Shown here: in pieces, positions 17,567 to 26,870 of the stretch
Position numbering within the stretch: position 1 is the first letter of the stretch
Layout: every line of letters starts with the position of its first letter
Origin: an uncultured Chlorobiaceae bacterium
GTDB taxonomy: Bacteria > Bacteroidota > Chlorobiia > Chlorobiales > Chlorobiaceae
Reading direction: 5' to 3'
Assembly (NCBI GenBank): GCA_903843305.1
Contig: CAIMPI010000027.1
Coordinates: 26,671 to 90,670 of the forward strand
Length of the DNA: 64,000 nt
Notes under the pieces: generated by a model
The model's database searches: none
What the model was told of the DNA's origin: nothing
The model's input: only the letters and a program-made list of their open reading frames with translations
Translations under genes and position numbers: made by a program

Positions 17567-18196
17567 TCATTGATATATTGCGGGAAATTGGTTACGCAAC
17601 CGTTTGAGCTTTGGCATATCATTGATGATGATATAGGGATCAGTAGGATGAAGGGCGAGATAATTCTGGTGATACTTCTCCGCAGGATAGAATTGTTGCA
17701 GCGGCACGATTTGTGTTACGACAGGAGAATCAAATTTGTGTGAGGCTGTGAGTGCCTTGATGTAGCTTTGTGCAATTTTCTGCTGCTCATTAGTGGTGTA
17801 AAAAATCACTGAGCGGTATTGATTTCCGTCATCAGGGCCTTGTCGGTTTAGCTGGGTTGGGTCATGTGCAACGTTAAAAAACACGTACAGCAATTGCTGA
17901 TAGGTAATTTTGTTTGGGTTGAAACGAACCATTACTGATTCAGCATGTCCGGTATTGCCATTACTCACTTGTTCGTAATGCGCCGTTGCCGCTTTACCGC
18001 CAGCATATCCTGATTGCACATCTGAAACACCTTTCACATGCTTAAAGACTGCATCCACACCCCAGAAACAGCCACCGGCAAAGACTGCTGTTTGTTCGGT
18101 TGGCGATGCGGCAGCATTTGAAAGTGCACTCATTCCAAGCATTAAGCAAACGCTGAGGTTTAATAAATAAATGCAGATATGCTTGTTGTTGAGCAT
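17567..18196 (-). CDS. msrA: Peptide-methionine (S)-S-oxide reductase, exported
   Basis: Reduces methionine-S-sulfoxide in proteins. The catalytic motif GGCFWG is intact, followed by GVSDVQSGYAGG, YEQVSNGNTGHAES and DPTQLNRQGPDDGNQYRS, all classical MsrA. The first ~30 residues (MLNNKHICIYLLNLSVCLMLGMSALSNAAA) are a signal peptide, so the enzyme works in the periplasm. It lies 17 bp downstream of dipZ, which could supply electrons across the membrane. The group msrB(remnant)-dipZ-msrA is an envelope protein-repair operon; its location in the accessory region suggests transfer. Confidence 0.93.
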   Translation of the reverse strand: MLNNKHICIYLLNLSVCLMLGMSALSNAAASPTEQTAVFAGGCFWGVDAVFKHVKGVSDVQSGYAGGKAATAHYEQVSNGNTGHAESVMVRFNPNKITYQQLLYVFFNVAHDPTQLNRQGPDDGNQYRSVIFYTTNEQQKIAQSYIKALTASHKFDSPVVTQIVPLQQFYPAEKYHQNYLALHPTDPYIIINDMPKLKRLRNQFPAIYQ

Positions 18197-18213
18197 GATA
18201 ACCCTCCTGTTGA

Positions 18214-19914
18214 TTAACCGAAAGTGAAGGCAAAGGCCTCAGCACCGGCATCTAAAAATTTAATGCTAAAGGTATGAGTGGCATTTTTTCCTCTTTGTCT
18301 GATGAGCTGATAGAGTCGTTGTTCCCTGATTACGCCGTAGCCTTGCGCGTCGATATCCGTACCGTGATCAGCACCAGGGGGAATTCCATCCAGAGTGACT
18401 TTGATACGAACCGGTTTATGGTTGTGTGAACCCAGTACAAGATGAAGATCGCGTCCTTGAAAACGGAAACTGACTGCTCCCCCAGATTTTTGCAATACAA
18501 CTTCTTCTGTGGATATTATCCACTTGCCGTTTAATGACCATTGGTCTGGTTTGAGTGAGCCGGGGGAGCTGTACTGTGCGACAACATCCTGTTTGATTGC
18601 TTCTGGAGATGCAAAATTCTGTTGCCGGCCGTACCCCAAGTAGGTTTCCGATGAGCGTTCCATGTCAGTTGCAGCGGCTGTTGTTCCTGAACCCGATACG
18701 TGCACGAAACCCTCGCTCCTGAACTCCTCGCCATGATGAGCCTCCTTGAGCAAGAGTTGTATCATTTGCTCAGTTTCCTGATATGCTCCTTCACCAAAGT
18801 GTTTTTGGCGAATCATGCCTTGTACATCTATCAGGTAATGAGCTGGCCAGACGTCGTTTTTGAATGCATTCCAGATAGCGTATTGGTTATCCATTGCCAC
18901 GGGATACGTAAGACCAAGATCATGAATAGCTTGTGCTACATTGTGTTGTTCTTTTTCAAAAGCAAATTCCGGGGTATGAACGCCGATGATGACCAGCCCC
19001 TGATCTCGATATTTTTCATTCCATGCCTTCAGATAAGGCAAAGTTCGTAAGCAGTTAATGCACGAGTAGGTCCAGAAATCCACCAGCACTACTTTACCGC
19101 GTAGCATCTCGCTTTTCAGTGGTGGAGAGTTCAGCCATTGTGTTGCACCAGCGAGTGGCGGCATTGATGAGGTTGTAGTCCCGTTACTTGCTTCTGGTTT
19201 TGTTGTCAGTTTGGAAACTAATTGACGTTCAGTAGTGGCGGTGCTTAAAAAAGTAAACTGCGACAGGACGCGAGTATCCCAACCGAGAGCTATAAATAAC
19301 ACACCGACCACTACAGCAATCCCCAAACCACGTCGTATCCATTGTTCTGCTCCCAGCCCGCGCTTCATCAGTTTTAAAATTCTTCCGCCCGCAAACAGGG
19401 CGAGGGCAAGCGAAGTTGCCGCACCGGAAGCAAACACCAGGAGCAATAAGGCACTATACAGATTTGCGCCATTCAGTGCAGCGCCAGCGAGTACCAAACC
19501 AAGAATCGGTCCTGCGCAAGGAGCCCATAAAAACCCGACTGCCACACCCAGCAGCAACGAGCCTTTGAGACTGCCTTCCTTATCGGCTTGTTGTTCCAGG
19601 CGTCCTCCCAGAGTGACAAACGGACGCATCAGGCGATCCGACAGTGCAGGAAAGATGAGTGCCACTCCCAAGAATAATAACAGCAACATCGCAGCATAAC
19701 GGCCATACTGATTGATCTGGACCAGCCATGCACCACCTACTGCTGCAAAACTGGCCAACAGTGTGAAGGTAGCAGCCATTCCGAGCAAAACAGGGAGGCC
19801 ATTGCGGAAGAAAGATTTATCTGAACGGGCAAAAATAAATGGTAGGACCGGCAACACGCAAGGGCTGAAAATAGTCAGCAGGCCACCGAGATATACCAGA
19901 AAAAATATCAGCAT
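18214..19914 (-). CDS. dipZ: DipZ-type transmembrane thiol-disulfide carrier (CcdA-thioredoxin fusion)
   Basis: A 566-residue fusion. Residues about 1-215 are a CcdA/DsbD-like membrane domain with the redox cysteines in FSPCVLPVLPF and WAPCAGPILG. Residues about 250-400 are a TlpA/thioredoxin-like domain with FWTYSCINCLRTLPYL (active site CINC), and the C-terminus (about 420-566) is the beta-rich DipZ C-terminal domain (WIISTEEVVLQKSGGAVSFRFQGRDLHLVLG). It moves reductant from cytoplasmic thioredoxin to periplasmic substrates, plausibly the neighbouring exported MsrA. The gene starts with ATG immediately after the truncated msrB stop. Confidence 0.92.
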   Translation of the reverse strand: MLIFFLVYLGGLLTIFSPCVLPVLPFIFARSDKSFFRNGLPVLLGMAATFTLLASFAAVGGAWLVQINQYGRYAAMLLLLFLGVALIFPALSDRLMRPFVTLGGRLEQQADKEGSLKGSLLLGVAVGFLWAPCAGPILGLVLAGAALNGANLYSALLLLVFASGAATSLALALFAGGRILKLMKRGLGAEQWIRRGLGIAVVVGVLFIALGWDTRVLSQFTFLSTATTERQLVSKLTTKPEASNGTTTSSMPPLAGATQWLNSPPLKSEMLRGKVVLVDFWTYSCINCLRTLPYLKAWNEKYRDQGLVIIGVHTPEFAFEKEQHNVAQAIHDLGLTYPVAMDNQYAIWNAFKNDVWPAHYLIDVQGMIRQKHFGEGAYQETEQMIQLLLKEAHHGEEFRSEGFVHVSGSGTTAAATDMERSSETYLGYGRQQNFASPEAIKQDVVAQYSSPGSLKPDQWSLNGKWIISTEEVVLQKSGGAVSFRFQGRDLHLVLGSHNHKPVRIKVTLDGIPPGADHGTDIDAQGYGVIREQRLYQLIRQRGKNATHTFSIKFLDAGAEAFAFTFG

Positions 19915-19919
19915 AAGTG

Positions 19920-20045
19920 TCAGCTCTTTTTTGGCTTTTTCACGAAGCGCATCGCTACGGTATTCATGGAATAGCGCAACACTGCAGGTTCAGGGCCATC
20001 GTTAAAGACATGACCAAGATGGGCATCACATAAGGAGCGTTGCAT
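19920..20045 (-). pseudogene. msrB: C-terminal fragment of methionine-R-sulfoxide reductase
   Basis: A 41-codon ORF, too short for the track, ending 5 bp before dipZ. It reads [20 protein letters not shown] then [18 protein letters not shown], clearly the C-terminal third of MsrB (usual ..C.[10 protein letters not shown].DGP.PtglRYC.Ns..l.F). In-frame upstream is closed by a stop (TGA), so about 100 N-terminal residues, including the first zinc-binding cysteine pair, are gone. The catalytic Cys of RYC is Ser here. The gene is therefore dead or reduced to a leader peptide of the dipZ-msrA operon. Confidence 0.75.
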
Positions 20046-20435
20046 GGTGATTCATACGTTTTTCAAAACAACCCAAGTGTTAACAAAATAAGCCAACAAT
20101 AAGTGCCGCAGGAGGCGACCTTGTCTTGAGTGATCAGGAAAGAAACTTGCAACTATACTCCTAAACTACTTATTCGCGACACCCGTATAAGAGTTTTTGC
20201 AATGTGTGCATGATATGCACTCTTTCAGAAGAGAAAAAATATTCACAGTTTCAAAAATACTATTCTCTGTCTTTCCCCCTTTATGTTTAAATTCCCGCAA
20301 TATTACCCAGAGTATGGAGAGGGTTCCAATAACAGGGTTATTAAGAAATTTGTAAAGTTTTGGTCGATGCGCCTGTTTTTTGCATGCGACTAACTTGCTA
20401 TAAAATATAGATATAATTAATTTTTTGTAAAAATT
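20046..20435. other. Divergent intergenic region, accessory/core junction
   Basis: About 390 A/T-rich bases between the truncated msrB (minus) and the DUF1015 gene (plus). No gene or RNA was recognised. Close to the DUF1015 start there is TATAAAAT (about 20399-20406), a possible -10 region with a poor -35. The missing part of msrB is not present in recognisable form. Confidence 0.45.
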
Positions 20436-21710
20436 ATGCCGGAAATTATGCCTTTTAAAGGGATTTTATACAATCCCGAATTGCTCACGAGTGCCGACGG
20501 ACTGATTTGTCCGCCTTACGATGTTGTCTCCCCTGCGTTTCAGCAGAAGCTCTATAATTGCTCGCCATTTAACGCCATAAGGCTCGAACTCCCAATGGAG
20601 GCTGACCCCTATGAAGCTGCCGCATCACGCCTTGCGGAGTGGCTCCAGACGGGTGAGCTTCAGCACGATTCTGTGCCAGCGATCTACCCCTATTTTCAGA
20701 CTTTCGAGGACTCCGACGGAGTTTCGCATACCCGATGCGGTTTTTTTGCCGCCATGCGTCTGTATGATTTTTCAGAAAAAAAGGTGCTGGCACATGAAAA
20801 GACACTTTCAGGCCCAAAGGCCGACCGTCTCAACCTCTTCAGAAAAACCAAAACCAATATCAGCAGTATTTTTGGCCTCTATGCCGATGAAAGCAAAACC
20901 GCTGAACGCGTAATGAAAAGCTTTGCAGAGACCAATGTACCAGTTGTTGATGCACTGTTTCAGGGGGTGAGAAACCGGATGTGGCGAATTACCGATCCTG
21001 AACTTGTTGCGCAGTTCCAGCATTCGCTGCAGGAAAGCGCCGTTTATATTGCCGACGGTCATCACCGTTACGATACCGGTGTCAACTATCGTAATGAACG
21101 TGCAGCCGCAAACCCCTCTCATACCGGACAGGAACCCTATAACTTTATTCTGACCTACCTCGCGAATATTCATGACGAAGGACTGCTTATTTTTCCGATC
21201 CATCGGCTTGTACACAGTCTGGCAGGTTTTGATCTTGCTGTTTTAAAGACTACTCTTGAGGAGCATTTTACCTTAACCGATCTCCAGGACAGGGCAGAAC
21301 TCAAACGTTTTCTTGACCGAGAACCTTCAAACTTTACCTACGGCGTGGTCTCCACAGGTTCGGTTTTCGGAATAACCCTGAAAAGCAATCCAGAAACTCT
21401 GGTTGATCCTTCACGTCCGGAAGTGTTGAGGCGCCTTGGCCTGGTTCTTCTGCACGATCTCATTTTAGGAAAACTGCTTGGTATTTCGCAGGAAGCCATG
21501 GCGAAACAGAGTAATCTGCTCTATGTGCATGATGACCGTGAGGTTTTTGAGGCGGTCGAGTCGGGCAAAGTTCAGGTGGGCTTTGTGGTCAAACCGACAA
21601 CAGTTGAGCAGGTGCTCGCTGTTTCGGAGACAGGAGAGGTGATGCCACAGAAATCGACCTTTTTCTATCCCAAAATCATGACCGGCCTTGTGTTTAATCC
21701 GATTGCCTGA
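20436..21710 (+). CDS. DUF1015 family protein
   Basis: A 424-residue DUF1015 member, a widespread family of unknown reaction often encoded near serine-biosynthesis genes in other bacteria. Typical segments are visible: PFKGILYNPE, CPPYDVVSPAFQQKLY and the conserved YIADGHHRYDTGVNYRNE, which looks like a catalytic or metal site, then FILTYLANIHDEGLLIFPIHRLV and a C-terminal VQVGFVVKPTTVEQVL..SETGEVMPQKSTFFYPKI. No membrane segments. The tsaE start overlaps or closely follows its stop, so the three genes 20.4-22.8 kb probably form one operon. Confidence 0.88.
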   Translation: MPEIMPFKGILYNPELLTSADGLICPPYDVVSPAFQQKLYNCSPFNAIRLELPMEADPYEAAASRLAEWLQTGELQHDSVPAIYPYFQTFEDSDGVSHTRCGFFAAMRLYDFSEKKVLAHEKTLSGPKADRLNLFRKTKTNISSIFGLYADESKTAERVMKSFAETNVPVVDALFQGVRNRMWRITDPELVAQFQHSLQESAVYIADGHHRYDTGVNYRNERAAANPSHTGQEPYNFILTYLANIHDEGLLIFPIHRLVHSLAGFDLAVLKTTLEEHFTLTDLQDRAELKRFLDREPSNFTYGVVSTGSVFGITLKSNPETLVDPSRPEVLRRLGLVLLHDLILGKLLGISQEAMAKQSNLLYVHDDREVFEAVESGKVQVGFVVKPTTVEQVLAVSETGEVMPQKSTFFYPKIMTGLVFNPIA

Positions 21711-21717
21711 CCCGGTC

Positions 21718-22158
21718 ATGACAGAAGAGTTTCTCTCTCATTCCGAGCGCGATACGCGCCAGATTGCCATGCTGTGCGCCTCAAGCCTGCAACCAGGAGA
21801 TATTGTCTCTCTCTCAGGGCAACTCGGGGCGGGTAAAACCCTCTTCATGAGAGGGATTACTGAATTTTTCAACTGTGATGAGCAGCTTTCCAGCCCCACC
21901 TTCTCTCTGTTCAATATCTACCAGGGATCATTTGAAGGCGGAGAGGTTGTGCTGCACCATTTTGATCTCTACAGAATTGAGTCACTTCGGGAGCTCGAAG
22001 CTATAGGGTTCGACGAATATCTCTCCAGCGGCGATCTCTCTTTTGTGGAGTGGGCTGAGCGATTTCCCGAATACGCCTCTCTCTACACGCTGACGGTATC
22101 TCTTGAGTATACTGGCGACGAGAGCCGCCGAATTCTTATTAATCGGGTTGATCGATGA
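21718..22158 (+). CDS. tsaE: tRNA threonylcarbamoyladenosine synthesis ATPase
   Basis: ATPase that works with TsaB and TsaD in making the t6A37 modification of ANN-decoding tRNAs. The start is the ATG at 21718 (MTEEFLSHSERDT), giving 146 residues; the ORF-track start lies in DUF1015. Walker A is GQLGAGKT, followed by the family's LSSPTFSLFNIY and HFDLYRIES, and the FVEWAERF motif near the end. The next gene, tsaB, overlaps its stop by 4 bp (ATGA). Confidence 0.94.
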   Translation: MTEEFLSHSERDTRQIAMLCASSLQPGDIVSLSGQLGAGKTLFMRGITEFFNCDEQLSSPTFSLFNIYQGSFEGGEVVLHHFDLYRIESLRELEAIGFDEYLSSGDLSFVEWAERFPEYASLYTLTVSLEYTGDESRRILINRVDR

Positions 22159-22835
22159 ATATTCTGGCCATTGAGTGTACCCATGAAGCCTTGAGTGCAG
22201 CAGTCTCATGCTCCGGTGTCGTGACCGAAGCTCTTTGCGTAGACTGGAAAAAGGCTGCGGAGTCGCTTGTACCGCTTGTCGAACAGGTGATGACGGAGAG
22301 CCGTCTCAATCGGCAGGAGCTGGAGTGTATTGCCATCTCCTCAGGCCCCGGCTCCTTTACTGCGCTGCGCATCGGTATGTCTGTTGCCAAAGGAATTGCC
22401 TATGGGCTCGGCATACCGCTGGTTCCGGTGCCCACCTTATCAGCCATGGCAGCATCATTACAGGCAGCCGCTGGTACGGTTATGGCGGTAATTACGGCCC
22501 GCAAGGGAGAGTATTACTATGCGGCCTATCGTTCAGAAGATCTCTCTTCAAGCGTATGGCATGATGAGGTTAAAAGGGGCTCTGCGGCTGATGTTGCGTC
22601 TGCAGCGGACGTTCTTGCCCTGAGTGGTGAGGCGGTTGTTGTCGGGCGCAGACTTGATGAGCTAATTCCTCTGTTGGCAGCTTCCGGCGTAGTGTACAGA
22701 GAAGCAGACTTTTTTTCCGCCCGTTCGCTTTTTTCTGCTGCTGAAAGGCTTTTTGCGCCAGCGGATACTGCGGATCTTAATGGGATTTCTCCCGATTATC
22801 GGCAGACGTTCAGCCCCAATGGCGGGCGCGGGTGA
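22155..22835 (+). CDS. tsaB: tRNA threonylcarbamoyladenosine synthesis protein
   Basis: Actin-like ATPase-fold partner of TsaD in t6A synthesis. ILAIECTHEALSAAV at the N-terminus and ISSGPGSFTALRIGMSVAKGIAYGL are diagnostic. Length 226 is normal. It is translationally coupled to tsaE (ATGA overlap). The 94 bp before the next gene show no hairpin. Confidence 0.94.
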   Translation: MNILAIECTHEALSAAVSCSGVVTEALCVDWKKAAESLVPLVEQVMTESRLNRQELECIAISSGPGSFTALRIGMSVAKGIAYGLGIPLVPVPTLSAMAASLQAAAGTVMAVITARKGEYYYAAYRSEDLSSSVWHDEVKRGSAADVASAADVLALSGEAVVVGRRLDELIPLLAASGVVYREADFFSARSLFSAAERLFAPADTADLNGISPDYRQTFSPNGGRG

Positions 22836-22929
22836 GTTCGGAATGAATTCTATGTATAGTTGTAGCGCGGAATGCAGGCGCGTATAGTCATATCAGTCTC
22901 AATCAGGTCAGTTGAAAGTAGAACAATCT

Positions 22930-24084
22930 ATGAACATCAAAAAAATATTCACCACGTTACTGGTTTTCTTTTTTTTATTGGTTCCCACTATAAGTTATGC
23001 CCAAAAAATTTCTTTGTACGACCATACTGGCGAGGCTGTTGCGTGTATTGCTGATGATGAAAATATATACTTGTCGAAGGGTGATGCGATCGCATATCTG
23101 AACGAGCAATCTATTTATGGTTTAAATGGAAAACATCTTGGCTGGTTTAAGGACGGAATAATCTGGGACCACGAAGGTTATGCCGTTGGCTTTATTGATG
23201 GTGCATTCAATAAAGTTAAAGAATTTGAAGGCCTAAAGGCTATAGACGCCTTGAAGGAGCAAAAAAATCTTAAGATTCAAAAGGGTCAAAGGGGAACACT
23301 ATCCCTTTTAAAATCAAGTCAAGATCCAGCACCCATGGAGCCCAAATATCAAAGCAAATGGGCAAGACTTTCCTTGGAGAATTTTTTCACAACTGGACAA
23401 CAATTCGATAAATACGCATCTTATACAGCTCAAGATTACTCCGTTGTTAATAATGTCTGGAATAAGCAACTCGGTAATGGTTGGCAATGTATTAATCTGC
23501 CGAATAAGCAAAGTTTTTCCTGGAACTGGAATTGGGTCGATAATAAAAAGACCGTACCTATCTCTTATCCATCCGTTATTTTCGGAGACAAGCCCTGGGA
23601 TTGTCAAGGAACAACCGCACGCACCCTTCCTTGTATAGTGTCAAGTCTTAAACAGCTTTATGTTGCGCACGATTACGCTCTGAATTCCGATGGTGGCAAG
23701 TACAATGTTGCCTATAGCTTGTGGCTCACAGACGGGCCATTCTCCAGCGTTAAAGCTATTCGGGCTGAGGTTATGGTCTGGGTTGAATCAAGTGGTGACG
23801 TTCAGCCGTATGGATATCCAGATCATCTGATTGAAGACACAGAGAACTATACACTTTATAAGCACAAGCGTACTGAAGGCACTAAGCGCTGGGATTGTTA
23901 CAGCTTCAAATTGAAACAGTCACATCGCATAGCCCTTATAAACTTAGGCGAGCTCCTTCAAAATCTCATTAAAAACCAGGGATTAAGTACAGATCTCTAT
24001 TTGACCGATGTTGAGTTTGGAACCGAAATCTGGAACGGTCAGGGTAAAATGAATATCAATTTTTATAAAGTTTCAATGCTCTGA
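22930..24084 (+). CDS. Secreted GH12-type glycoside hydrolase with N-terminal beta-flower-like domain
   Basis: Start at ATG 22930 (the ORF-track start is an upstream TTG); 384 residues with signal peptide MNIKKIFTTLLVFFFLLVPTISYA. Residues about 25-85 carry the repeated glycine/aromatic pattern LYDHTGEAVACI...GLNGKHLGWFKDGIIWDHEGYAVGF that I associate with the '4-fold beta flower' domain. Residues about 165-384 match family GH12 (beta-1,4-endoglucanase/xyloglucanase): NNVWNKQ, YPSVIFG, NVAYSLWLTD, the nucleophile strand AEVMVWVES (Glu280) and acid/base strand EFGTEIWNG (Glu366). The 86-residue gap between these glutamates suits GH12. It would retain its sugar configuration and act outside the cell. 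Substrate unknown. It stands alone; an unexpected enzyme for a photolithoautotroph. Confidence 0.7.
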   Translation: MNIKKIFTTLLVFFFLLVPTISYAQKISLYDHTGEAVACIADDENIYLSKGDAIAYLNEQSIYGLNGKHLGWFKDGIIWDHEGYAVGFIDGAFNKVKEFEGLKAIDALKEQKNLKIQKGQRGTLSLLKSSQDPAPMEPKYQSKWARLSLENFFTTGQQFDKYASYTAQDYSVVNNVWNKQLGNGWQCINLPNKQSFSWNWNWVDNKKTVPISYPSVIFGDKPWDCQGTTARTLPCIVSSLKQLYVAHDYALNSDGGKYNVAYSLWLTDGPFSSVKAIRAEVMVWVESSGDVQPYGYPDHLIEDTENYTLYKHKRTEGTKRWDCYSFKLKQSHRIALINLGELLQNLIKNQGLSTDLYLTDVEFGTEIWNGQGKMNINFYKVSML

Positions 24085-24199
24085 CGTACAGGTAGCAGTG
24101 GCTGCTGCTGTCAGCTCCCAGGTTTTCAAAATACCACTTTGTGCAATATCTCGGGAAGGGTTTCATGACTACACGTTCCTCTGTTGCAAGTCGGAATTT

Positions 24200-25654
24200 T
24201 CAGGCACTGAAAAGTTTTCTGTACTCGGCATTGACCTCCTGATCAGCCGTTTTCACGGTTATTTTTTCTGGAATGCTCTTATAGAGGGCTCGGAATTTTC
24301 TGATACAGGCCGATGATGAAAAGTATATTTCGTCAATAAAGTCAAGGTCCAAAGATTCATTCAGTTCAGGTGTATTATGCTCTGCGTCCTCAACCTGAGT
24401 GCAAGGGAAACGTACTTTGATATACTCCTCAGAAGCATAGATACCGGAATCCTCATCCACAATCAGCACCTTTTTCTTTTTGGAGTACCAGTTATCCTCA
24501 ATAAACTGGTTGATATTTTCACCAAGAATAAGCAGTGCTGGAGAATAGACCGCCTTTTCACTTTTTCTTAATTCACCCAGAGTTCCGGTGATAATTTTTT
24601 GATTGTACCTTGTTGCATTCTGAACGATAGCGACCATGGTCTCTTCATCCCTTCCTTTTTTTGCAACCGCATTCAGCACTTCCTGAACAGTCGATGCCAC
24701 CATGTAATAGACAAGGGTATCGGCATCCGGCACCTGAATTTTGTTGACAGGATGACCAGTGCAGAAGGCAACCGATGAGGAGATTTTTCTCATGGTCAGC
24801 GGTATTTCTGTATAGGCGCTGGCTCCATGGGCGGCTGTAATACCGGGAATAATTTCATACCTGATTCCATGTTGCCTCAGCACTTCTATTTCTTCGCCGC
24901 CTCGGCCAAAAATAAAGGGATCTCCGCCTTTGAGTCTTGCAACTTTTTTCCCTTGCAGGGCGTGACGAATGATCTCTTCATTGATGGCTTCCTGTTCAAA
25001 GTGATGGTGGTCTTTTCTTTTACCGGTATAAATTTTCAAGGCTTTAAACTGGGCAACAAGCTCGCTGCTCACCAGATCATCGTAAAGAATGACGTCGGCT
25101 TCACGAAGCACTCTTTCCGCCTTTATGGTCAGTAATTCCGGATCACCAGGCCCAGCGCCGATGATAGAGACATATCCTTTCTTGTGCGGTTCGGAGCGCT
25201 TTGTAAAGAAATCACCATGCTGGAGCATAGCTTTTATCTTGTTTCGCCACTCAACTGTTTTTTTTACATTTTCGCCATTTGAAGATACGGCAATGGTCAT
25301 CTCATCTTTCTTGATAACTGCCGGTGAGATAAAATCTGATAACTCCCGGTTATCGACAACATTGACCATAATTCCATAAGTTGCCGCATCGTTTTTTATC
25401 CTGCGGTTCACCTCTAAGTTGTTGGTGCAGGCATAGACAAGAAAGAAGCCCTCAAGATCTGATGTTTCATACTCTTTACAGATCTCCTCGAAGCCCATCT
25501 GATGCAACTCATCCTGGATCTCGGGAGATATAATTAAAATATTCCGGGTGTACTGCAGAACCGTCTTGATCTTATGAAGCGCAATTTTACCGCCTCCGAC
25601 AAAGAGAATTTTCTTGTTATCTATTCTGATGTTCAATGGCAGAAAGCTCTTCAT
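24200..25654 (-). CDS. cysG: Siroheme synthase CysG-like: precorrin-2 dehydrogenase fused to uroporphyrinogen-III methyltransferase, with extra C-terminal tail
   Basis: Makes siroheme, the cofactor of DsrAB, from uroporphyrinogen III. Residues about 1-150 form the NAD-binding precorrin-2 dehydrogenase/ferrochelatase part ([31 protein letters not shown]). Residues about 160-400 form the SAM-dependent C-methyltransferase ([51 protein letters not shown]). The last ~85 residues ([12 protein letters not shown]...[18 protein letters not shown]) are not part of standard CysG and faintly resemble the end of uroporphyrinogen-III synthase (HemD). As last gene of the dsr operon, 49 bp after dsrP, it occupies the place of the genes I remember as dsrV/dsrW in green sulfur bacteria. 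Confidence 0.9.
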   Translation of the reverse strand: MKSFLPLNIRIDNKKILFVGGGKIALHKIKTVLQYTRNILIISPEIQDELHQMGFEEICKEYETSDLEGFFLVYACTNNLEVNRRIKNDAATYGIMVNVVDNRELSDFISPAVIKKDEMTIAVSSNGENVKKTVEWRNKIKAMLQHGDFFTKRSEPHKKGYVSIIGAGPGDPELLTIKAERVLREADVILYDDLVSSELVAQFKALKIYTGKRKDHHHFEQEAINEEIIRHALQGKKVARLKGGDPFIFGRGGEEIEVLRQHGIRYEIIPGITAAHGASAYTEIPLTMRKISSSVAFCTGHPVNKIQVPDADTLVYYMVASTVQEVLNAVAKKGRDEETMVAIVQNATRYNQKIITGTLGELRKSEKAVYSPALLILGENINQFIEDNWYSKKKKVLIVDEDSGIYASEEYIKVRFPCTQVEDAEHNTPELNESLDLDFIDEIYFSSSACIRKFRALYKSIPEKITVKTADQEVNAEYRKLFSA

Positions 25655-25703
25655 GATTCACCCTTATTATTGGCAGGATCTCCCGCAACCTCAAACTGAT
25701 TGT

Positions 25704-26861
25704 TCACTGTTCGTTTTCCATCTTTACGGCAACGACCACCTTGAGCAATATGGTAAGCAAAAGAATTCCGATACCCCAGATTCCAAGGGTAACGAAAATT
25801 TCAGTTGCGGTGGGAGTGTACTGAACAATCTCCTGCTGTGGCGAAGGAACAAAGCCTCCCAAAATCAGGCCGACACCTTTGTCAATCCAGATGGAGAGGA
25901 CAAGAGCTGAACATGCACCGACAAGCCATGGTGTTGATTTCCTTAATGCCGGAACAAGAAGAACGATGATGGACGCTACCCCGGAAATCAGGGAAAACCA
26001 CATCAAGGGCACAAACTGGCAGTTGCCGTCAAGACCAAAAAAGAGGTATTGCAGACTCTCTTTATGGGCGGGCACGTTGCTGTAAAATGCGGTAAAGAAT
26101 TCCGTGCCGAGAAAGAAGATATTGGCCACACCAGCATAAGTTGCCAAGACAGCAAGTTTCGCTCTTGCCTCTTTGCCAGTGTCGAACCCTGTTGTTCGTT
26201 TCAGGATGAGGGAGACAAGAATAAGCAGCGCCGTTCCGGCGGCAAAGGCGGAGGCGAGAAAGCGCGGGGCAAGTACTGCCGTCAACCAGAGGTGGCGGCC
26301 TGGCATCCCTGCATAGAGAAATGCGGTAACGGTATGAACACTGAATGCCCAGGGAATTGAGAGATAGATCAAAGGCTTGACCCAGGCTTTAGGCGGCACT
26401 CCCTTTCTCTCCGCACCGAGCATCGCCCAACTGCTGACCAGGTTCATGAGAAGATAACCGGAGAGCACAAGAAGATCCCAGAAGACCATAGAGTGGGGGC
26501 TGGGGTATAACATGATGTTCAGGAGACGATCAGGCCTGCCCATATCAGCCAGAATGAAAAGCATACTCATCAGGGTTGCCGATACCGCCATAAACTCACC
26601 AATGATCACTGTTTTTGCAAATTCCTTCTGATGATGCAAGTAGTAAGGGAGAACCACCATAACCGCAGAGGCTGCGACGCCAACAAGAAAGGTGAATTGT
26701 GCAATATAGAGGCCCCAACTTATATCCCGCCCCATTCCTGTGACGGTAAGCCCGAACCACCTCTGCTGGTTGTAGGCTGAGAGGCCGATACCTATAACAG
26801 AGATAAGGAAGGCTATCCATATCCAGTAACTGCGGTTTCCTTTCAGAGCTTTCTCAATCAT
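25704..26861 (-). CDS. dsrP: DsrP, NrfD/PsrC-family membrane subunit
   Basis: Integral membrane quinone-interacting subunit of the DsrMKJOP complex. The 385 residues contain about ten hydrophobic helices. NrfD-family features: [23 protein letters not shown] near the N-terminus, [31 protein letters not shown], and [20 protein letters not shown]. It follows dsrO by 9 bp. It probably passes electrons between menaquinone and the periplasmic DsrO/DsrJ pair. Confidence 0.93.
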   Translation of the reverse strand: MIEKALKGNRSYWIWIAFLISVIGIGLSAYNQQRWFGLTVTGMGRDISWGLYIAQFTFLVGVAASAVMVVLPYYLHHQKEFAKTVIIGEFMAVSATLMSMLFILADMGRPDRLLNIMLYPSPHSMVFWDLLVLSGYLLMNLVSSWAMLGAERKGVPPKAWVKPLIYLSIPWAFSVHTVTAFLYAGMPGRHLWLTAVLAPRFLASAFAAGTALLILVSLILKRTTGFDTGKEARAKLAVLATYAGVANIFFLGTEFFTAFYSNVPAHKESLQYLFFGLDGNCQFVPLMWFSLISGVASIIVLLVPALRKSTPWLVGACSALVLSIWIDKGVGLILGGFVPSPQQEIVQYTPTATEIFVTLGIWGIGILLLTILLKVVVAVKMENEQ

Positions 26862-26870
26862 GGGAAATCG

